Shown here: one piece after another, positions 60,196-64,000 of the stretch | Layout: every line of letters begins with the position of its first letter | How positions within the stretch are numbered: the stretch's first letter is position 1 | Assembly: GCA_948562205.1 (NCBI GenBank) | Contig: CAOYAN010000009.1 | Span: 1-64,000, forward strand | Length of the DNA stretch: 64,000 bases | Direction of reading: 5' to 3' | Source of the DNA: an uncultured Clostridia bacterium | GTDB lineage: Bacteria; Bacillota; Clostridia; TANB77; CAG-465 | The notes under the pieces: generated by a model | Database searches by the model: none | Told to the model about the DNA's origin: nothing | What the model saw: the letters and a program-made list of their open reading frames with translations, nothing else | Made by a program: the position numbers and the translations under genes

Positions 60196-60798
60196 TATGT
60201 TTTTTAAAATTTCTTTTAATTTAAAATCATAATTTTTAGTTTCCTTTTCTAAATTTTCATCTTCATATATATTTGATATACCAGGAAGTATAGTATCTAG
60301 TTCTTCTATACTTTTTATGGTTTCTTTGTTTGGAAATATAATTGTCCATATATTTTTACCATTTCCTTCTCCTAAAATAAGTCTTGCACTGTTGTATGAT
60401 CCTTCTTCCATATTGTATAATACATTTTCTTTTTCGTCATAATGTATTTTTCCAATATCTAACTTTGATGAATAATTTTTACTTTCTTTATTTAAAATAT
60501 TATTTGAAATTTTTAGAATATTAGAAGAGTTTGAATTTAATATTTCATATATATTATCATTTTCATCATAGTTTATTTCATTTAAAAATTTTTCTACTTC
60601 TGTTTCAACTTTGAGTTTTGTTATTTGATCATCTATACTGTTACTATTTGCTACTACATGAAGTCTAAAAATATTATCTTTTTTATTATTTTTCATAGTT
60701 ATTGAAACTAGTATATATGTATTTAATATTACAATTGAGAGTAAAAATAGTATGAGAGAATAATTTATTTCCTTTTTTTTCAATATATTTTTTATCAT
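60175..60798 (-). CDS. spoIIR: Stage II sporulation protein R homologue
   Basis: A 207-aa SpoIIR. After an N-terminal membrane helix (about 13-32), the core IFRLHVVANSNSIDDQITKL matches the family start (IRxHVIANSDSxxDQxLK), and ARLILGEGNGKNIWTIIFP matches the closing motif (GxGxGxNWWCVLFP), with the W and FP kept but the Cys missing. In B. subtilis SpoIIR, made in the forespore, activates SpoIIGA, which processes sigma-E in the mother cell. Its presence suggests an endospore programme. ATG 60798 follows AGGTGA; a GTG at 60807 lies inside that site. Confidence 0.85.
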   Translation of the reverse strand: MIKNILKKKEINYSLILFLLSIVILNTYILVSITMKNNKKDNIFRLHVVANSNSIDDQITKLKVETEVEKFLNEINYDENDNIYEILNSNSSNILKISNNILNKESKNYSSKLDIGKIHYDEKENVLYNMEEGSYNSARLILGEGNGKNIWTIIFPNKETIKSIEELDTILPGISNIYEDENLEKETKNYDFKLKEILKNIQKHLNL

Positions 60799-61003
60799 TT
60801 TTATCACCTAAAATTATTATTTGAAAAAATTCAAAAAATATACTAAAAAAAGTGTCTAAATTATACATATTTTGTCTAATGATATTATGTAGAATTGTGT
60901 ATGATAAAATATAACAAAAATCAACAAAACTATACAAAAAATATGGTTGACTTCTATATAGTCTAGGTGGTAAAATAAAAGACGTAAGAGGGGGTAACAA
61001 AAG

Positions 61004-61435
61004 ATGGAGAAGGTAAGAATTTGCTGTTTTACAGTAAGTTATACTCATGCATGTATTATTGCAAATAATTTTATAAATAAAGAACTTAAAAATGTAAAAG
61101 TAATCTATATTAATGAAAAAAGTGAGGAGATAAAATTAAAAAATATAGTATCAAGATTTTACAAAAAAATGGATGATCAACTATTTTATACTGAATGGTT
61201 AAATGAGAAAATAACAAATGATTACAAAAATGAAAATTTTGTTTTTGTAGTAAATGGAAAAGAGAATTTTGTAAACAGAGTAAATAAGTATATACAAATA
61301 AATGAGGCAAAAGGTTATATTATAAATTGTTATAATATATTTGATATTAGAGAGCGTGTAGAGGATATAATTTCAAAACATGATTATTATATTAATACAA
61401 ATGGTCTTGTAAAAAAAGAATTTTTAAATTTGTAA
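61004..61435 (+). CDS. Hypothetical soluble protein
   Basis: A 143-aa protein I do not recognise. The N-terminus ICCFTVSYTHACIIANNFIN resembles a Rossmann-like strand-helix, and the rest has alternating strands and helices (VIYINEKSEE, FVFVVNGKENFV, GYIINCYNIFD). No signal peptide or TM helix. GAGGGGG lies 11 nt before the ATG. It is divergent from spoIIR and ends in a strong terminator. Confidence 0.6.
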   Translation: MEKVRICCFTVSYTHACIIANNFINKELKNVKVIYINEKSEEIKLKNIVSRFYKKMDDQLFYTEWLNEKITNDYKNENFVFVVNGKENFVNRVNKYIQINEAKGYIINCYNIFDIRERVEDIISKHDYYINTNGLVKKEFLNL

Positions 61436-61472
61436 GCCGCTATAAAACCTTAATATATTTTAATCTTTATGT

Positions 61473-61508
61473 CTAATCTTACAATTAAGTAAGATTAGGC
61501 TATTTTTT
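61473..61508 (+). terminator. Rho-independent terminator
   Basis: CTAATCTTAC (61473-61482) pairs with GTAAGATTAG (61489-61498), then GCTATTTTTTG. Confidence 0.9.
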
Positions 61509-61569
61509 GTACTTTTTATTGTTTTAGTGAAATAAAAAGTATATAATTTAAATAAAGGATGTGAAATAT

Positions 61570-62283
61570 TTGAAAGGTATATTTAAATTTATACGAAATA
61601 TAATAATACTTTGTATAATTGTTTGTTTAATTTTTGGTGGAACAGTTGTATATAAAGGATATAATATGTATAAGGAGGCTACATCAAAAATTAGTATTGA
61701 AGATAAAGTAAATGAAATAATGTTAGATGACAATTATGTTTTTCTAAAAGATTTACCAGATGACTATATAAAAGCTGTAATTTCTGTAGAAGATCATAGG
61801 TTTTATAACCATTTTGGCATTGATGTTATAGCTCTTACAAGAGCAGTTATAAATAATATTGCTACTATGAGTCTTGCAGAGGGTGGAAGTACTATAACCC
61901 AACAACTTGCAAAGAATTTGTACTTTACTCAGGAAAAAGTTTTCTCAAGGAAAGTAGCTGAAGTTTTTGTAGCTTTTGAATTAGAACAAAAATATTCTAA
62001 AGATGATATTGTGGAGATGTATGTAAATGTATCATATTTTGGAGATGGATATTATGGTATAGGAGATGCAGCAAAAGGATATTTAAATAAAGAGCCAAAA
62101 GATATGACACTTGAAGAGTGTACACTTCTTGCAGGACTTCCAAATGCACCAAGTGTGTATGCCTTAAGTAATAATTCAAAACTTACTTTACAAAGGCAAA
62201 AACAAGTTATTGATGCTATGGTAAAATATGATAATATAGATGCTAAAGAGGCAGAAAAATTAAAAGATAAAATTGGGAAATAG
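61570..62283 (+). CDS. Monofunctional peptidoglycan glycosyltransferase (GT51)
   Basis: A protein of about 237 aa containing only the GT51 domain found in class A penicillin-binding proteins. After a TM helix (about 9-28), VEDHRFYNHFGIDVIALTRA carries the catalytic Glu. GGSTITQQLAKNLYF, KVAEVFVAFELEQKYSKDDIVEMYVN and YFGDGYYGIGDAAKGYL follow. No transpeptidase domain is present. It polymerises lipid II at the membrane. Start choice: TTG 61570 has AAAGGA 10 nt upstream, while GTG 61561 is directly adjacent to that SD. The alternative adds three residues. Confidence 0.9.
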   Translation: MKGIFKFIRNIIILCIIVCLIFGGTVVYKGYNMYKEATSKISIEDKVNEIMLDDNYVFLKDLPDDYIKAVISVEDHRFYNHFGIDVIALTRAVINNIATMSLAEGGSTITQQLAKNLYFTQEKVFSRKVAEVFVAFELEQKYSKDDIVEMYVNVSYFGDGYYGIGDAAKGYLNKEPKDMTLEECTLLAGLPNAPSVYALSNNSKLTLQRQKQVIDAMVKYDNIDAKEAEKLKDKIGK

Positions 62284-62318
62284 GTAAGATAGTAATATCT
62301 TATCTATTATGCTTTTTT
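62281..62318 (+). terminator. Terminator after the GT51 gene
   Basis: TAGGTAAGAT (62281-62290, including the stop codon) pairs with ATCTTATCTA, followed by a T-rich run. Confidence 0.75.
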
Positions 62319-62341
62319 CTTCTTAAATATTATAATTTTTC

Positions 62342-62370
62342 TTGACTTTTGAGGTAAATTAATATAAAAT
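62342..62370 (+). promoter_or_regulatory. Promoter of the perR-rbr-sor block
   Basis: TTGACT (62342-62347), 17-bp spacer, TAAAAT (62365-62370). The start should be near 62377, immediately upstream of the Per-box-like palindrome. Confidence 0.75.
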
Positions 62371-62379
62371 AATTATGAA

Positions 62380-62398
62380 AATAGTAATTATTACTATT
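62380..62398 (+). promoter_or_regulatory. Per-box-like operator
   Basis: AATAGTAAT-T-ATTACTATT is a perfect 9-1-9 inverted repeat. It keeps the TnnTAAT-n-ATTAnnA core of the B. subtilis PerR box (TTATAATnATTATAA), matching 5 of 7 positions per arm. Position at the transcription start favours autorepression by PerR. Confidence 0.7.
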
Positions 62399-62419
62399 TA
62401 GAAATGAGGATATAGTATT

Positions 62420-62797
62420 ATGAAATATTCTAAGCAAAGAGAGCAGATTTTGAGATATCTTAAATCTGTAAAAACTCATCCTACTGCTGAAGATATTTAT
62501 AAAGAAGTTCGAAAGATAAGTCCAAACATTAGTCTTGGAACAATTTATAGAAATCTTGAATTTTTATCAAATAGTGGTAATATAAATAGAATAAAAATAG
62601 CAGGAGATAAGGATAGATTTGATTATGATACATCTCATCATTATCATGCAAAATGTATTAAATGCGGAAATATTGAAGATATATTTGTTGATTATTTAGA
62701 AGATATTGATGAAAAAATTAGTAGTATATCAAATATTAAGATTTTATCTCATGATATTATATTTAATACTATATGTAATAATTGTAATAAGGTTTAA
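62420..62797 (+). CDS. perR: PerR-type Fur-family peroxide-sensing repressor
   Basis: A 125-aa Fur-family repressor. HTH region LKSVKTHPTAEDIYKEVRKI and SLGTIYRNLEFL. The structural zinc site is intact: C79 and C82 (KCIKCG), C119 and C122 (CNNC). The metal-sensing set H20, D68 (DRFD), H74/H76 (SHHYHAKC) and an Asp at 93/95 matches PerR rather than Fur. Fe- or Mn-bound PerR represses peroxide-defence genes and is inactivated by histidine oxidation. Rubrerythrin and a superoxide reductase follow directly, and a Per-box-like palindrome precedes it, so autoregulation is likely. Confidence 0.93.
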   Translation: MKYSKQREQILRYLKSVKTHPTAEDIYKEVRKISPNISLGTIYRNLEFLSNSGNINRIKIAGDKDRFDYDTSHHYHAKCIKCGNIEDIFVDYLEDIDEKISSISNIKILSHDIIFNTICNNCNKV

Positions 62798-62809
62798 GGA
62801 GGATTTTTT

Positions 62810-63349
62810 ATGGATTTAAAAGGAACAAAAACAGAAGCAAATTTACTTGCAGCTTTTGCAGGAGAATCTCAAGCAAGAAACAAGTATACATATTATGCTT
62901 CTAAAGCAAAAAAAGAAGGATATGAGCAAATTGCTGCTATATTTACAGAAACAGCAGATAATGAAAAAGAACATGCAAAAATGTGGTTTAAATTATTAAA
63001 TGGTGGAGATGTTCCAACAACTACACAAAACTTAAAAGATGCTGCAGCAGGTGAAAATTTTGAATGGACTGATATGTATGATGGATTTGCAAAAACAGCA
63101 AAAGAAGAAGGTTTTGATCATATAGCATATCTATTTGAAGCAGTTGCAAAAATTGAAAAAGAGCATGAAGAAAGATACAAAAAACTTCTTTCAAATATTG
63201 AAGAAGGAAAAGTATTTGAATGTGGGGAAGTTAAAATGTGGAAATGTAGAAATTGCGGACACATACATGTAGCAGTATCTGCACCAGCAGTATGTCCTGT
63301 ATGTACTCATCCACAAAGTTACTTTGAAATAAAAGCAGAAAATTATTAA
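62810..63349 (+). CDS. rbr: Rubrerythrin
   Basis: A 179-aa rubrerythrin, a cytoplasmic NADH-linked peroxidase of anaerobes. The four-helix di-iron domain has ligand motifs E (AFAGESQARNKY), ExxH (DNEKEHAKMW), and a second pair (FEAVAKIEKEHEERY). The C-terminal rubredoxin domain has CRNCGHIH and CPVCTH for an Fe(Cys)4 centre. Length and order are standard. AAGGAGG lies before the ATG. It starts 13 nt after perR, so both are in one PerR-controlled transcript. Confidence 0.97.
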   Translation: MDLKGTKTEANLLAAFAGESQARNKYTYYASKAKKEGYEQIAAIFTETADNEKEHAKMWFKLLNGGDVPTTTQNLKDAAAGENFEWTDMYDGFAKTAKEEGFDHIAYLFEAVAKIEKEHEERYKKLLSNIEEGKVFECGEVKMWKCRNCGHIHVAVSAPAVCPVCTHPQSYFEIKAENY

Positions 63350-63403
63350 TAGAGATTTTTAAGTCAAACATTGGGTTTGACTTTTCTATATGGAGGTAAA
63401 AAT

Positions 63404-63787
63404 ATGTTAAATATAAAATTTTATTATTGTAAAAAACATGATAATATAATAGAAATTACAAATGCAAAAAATAATGATATATACATCGAAAAAGAAGGTT
63501 TAGTAGAACTTTTACCAAACACTGTAGATGCAGCAGTTGAAAAACATGTACCATGTGTAGAGTTTGATGGAAATACTCTAAAAGTAAATGTTGGAGAAGT
63601 ATCACATCCTATGTCAGATGAGCACTTAATTAGTGCTATATATGTTGTAACTGATAAAGGAACAATATATAGAAAATATCTAACTTCTAGTGATATGCCA
63701 GTATTTGAAATAGAAAATATTGATTCAAAACATATAGATGTATATTCATATTGCAATTTACATGGACTTTGGAAGAAAAGTATATAG
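63404..63787 (+). CDS. Superoxide reductase (desulfoferrodoxin family) lacking centre I
   Basis: A 127-aa superoxide reductase, which reduces superoxide to peroxide that rubrerythrin then removes. The catalytic Fe(His)4Cys site is present: EKHVP, the HPMSDEH block and the YCNLHG ending. The N-terminal desulforedoxin part keeps the fold-like start (IKFYYCKKHDNIIEI) but has only one of the four Cys that would bind centre I (CxxCG ... CC in classical members), so it works as a one-iron enzyme. ATG 63404 fits GGAGG. It follows rbr by 54 nt, past a weak hairpin. Confidence 0.9.
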   Translation: MLNIKFYYCKKHDNIIEITNAKNNDIYIEKEGLVELLPNTVDAAVEKHVPCVEFDGNTLKVNVGEVSHPMSDEHLISAIYVVTDKGTIYRKYLTSSDMPVFEIENIDSKHIDVYSYCNLHGLWKKSI

Positions 63788-63815
63788 TAAAATAAACAAA
63801 AGTTTAACTTTTGCA

Positions 63816-63843
63816 TTGACTTTTATTGATAATATGGTAAAAT
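63816..63843 (+). promoter_or_regulatory. Promoter of the micro-ORF
   Basis: TTGACT (63816-63821), 16-bp spacer, TAAAAT (63838-63843) with a TGG extended -10. Start near 63849. Confidence 0.7.
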
Positions 63844-63847
63844 ATTA

Positions 63848-63874
63848 ACACCTACTCAGGTAGAGAGGAGGTGT
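63848..63874 (+). promoter_or_regulatory. 5' stem that sequesters the ribosome binding site
   Basis: ACACCT (63848-63853), expected at the 5' end of the transcript, is the exact complement of AGGTGT (63869-63874), which contains part of the SD GAGGAGGTG of the micro-ORF. An inner CTAC/GTAG helix can stack on it. Confidence 0.55.
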
Positions 63875-63880
63875 ACTCAA

Positions 63881-63949
63881 TTGATTGACGTTATTATGCT
63901 TATTCTTTTTATAATACTTGTAAGAGAATTAAATAAAATGAATAAGTAG
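63881..63949 (+). CDS. 22-aa hydrophobic micropeptide
   Basis: A TTG-started ORF of 22 codons, read as LIDVIMLILFIILVRELNKM followed by NK: a single hydrophobic helix of about 13 residues with a charged C-terminal tail. A strong SD (GAGGAGGTG) lies 7 nt upstream, a promoter 38 nt before the start, and a terminator immediately after. Size, hydrophobicity, SD occlusion and tight transcription unit resemble holin-like or type I toxin peptides of Bacillota, but no antisense RNA is visible within the window. It could also be a small membrane modulator. Confidence 0.6.
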   Translation: MIDVIMLILFIILVRELNKMNK

Positions 63950-63957
63950 TAGGAGTA

Positions 63958-63995
63958 AAGTAGTTAGTGTTGCCACATTAACTACTTATATTTTA
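63958..63995 (+). terminator. Terminator of the micro-ORF transcript
   Basis: AAGTAGTTA (63958-63966) pairs with TAACTACTT (63979-63987), followed by ATATTTTATG. The transcript would be about 145 nt. Confidence 0.75.
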
Positions 63996-64000
63996 TGTAA

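Overview
The window is 64 kb of an AT-rich (roughly 25-30 % GC by eye), gene-dense chromosome from a low-GC Gram-positive bacterium, most likely an anaerobic, possibly uncultivated, clostridial Bacillota. This rests on: a PerR - rubrerythrin - superoxide reductase block, GatCAB, a SpoIIR homologue, a sortase with a Cna-B surface protein, DUF4358 and DUF378 proteins, AGGAGG/GGTGA ribosome binding sites, frequent TTG/GTG starts, and sigma-A promoters with 17-bp spacers and often an extended TGnTATAAT -10. The window carries one tRNA (Cys) and no rRNA.

Layout. 1-5.4 kb: a small protein, tRNA-Cys, an OmpR-type two-component system, a gene-free stretch with two promoters that look controlled by that system and a terminator (candidate non-coding RNA), a Cys-rich small protein, an SDR and an ArAE/FUSC-type membrane protein. 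5.4-6.8 kb: a HipA-like kinase and a small partner. 6.9-16.3 kb: gatC-gatA-proS-gatB, DUF4358, recG and a HAD phosphatase. 16.3-24.3 kb: a glycosyltransferase, sortase, Rpn-type nuclease, a radical SAM protein and uvrA. 24.3-31.3 kb: two small minus-strand genes (one Gly/Cys-rich), a 594-aa membrane protein of foreign base composition, an rlmD-type methyltransferase and a decayed cluster (GNAT, truncated nucleotidase, frameshifted P-loop kinase, HAD). 31.5-42.7 kb: an AraC regulator, a HerA/VirB4-like ATPase overlapping a Cys-rich repeat protein, a leader with a CA microsatellite, a 1825-aa Cna-B surface protein and a pilin-like protein. 42.7-57.5 kb: addA, pgeF-like, pgsA, Fic, a complete type III toxin-antitoxin locus (ToxI repeats + ToxN), ligA, mfd, a PpiC-type foldase and an RNA methyltransferase. 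57.7-64 kb: a HipA-like pseudogene, an AAA/DUF4143 ATPase between 39-bp direct repeats, DUF378, spoIIR, a monofunctional transglycosylase, perR-rbr-sor, and a tiny hydrophobic peptide gene whose ribosome binding site is sequestered.

How the parts work together. Housekeeping genes cover tRNA-dependent amidation, DNA repair (recG, uvrA, addA, ligA, mfd), envelope building (GT51, pgsA, glycosyltransferase) and oxygen defence. Accessory material sits between them as single cassettes, several decaying. The best-supported accessory system is the ToxIN-family locus at 49.2-49.9 kb: promoter, three 36-nt repeats, terminator and toxin in the canonical order. The more speculative and potentially new items are the two-component regulon with its candidate RNA, a possible phase-variable attenuator ahead of the surface protein, the HerA-like ATPase/repeat-protein operon, and the SD-sequestered micro-ORF at the right edge.
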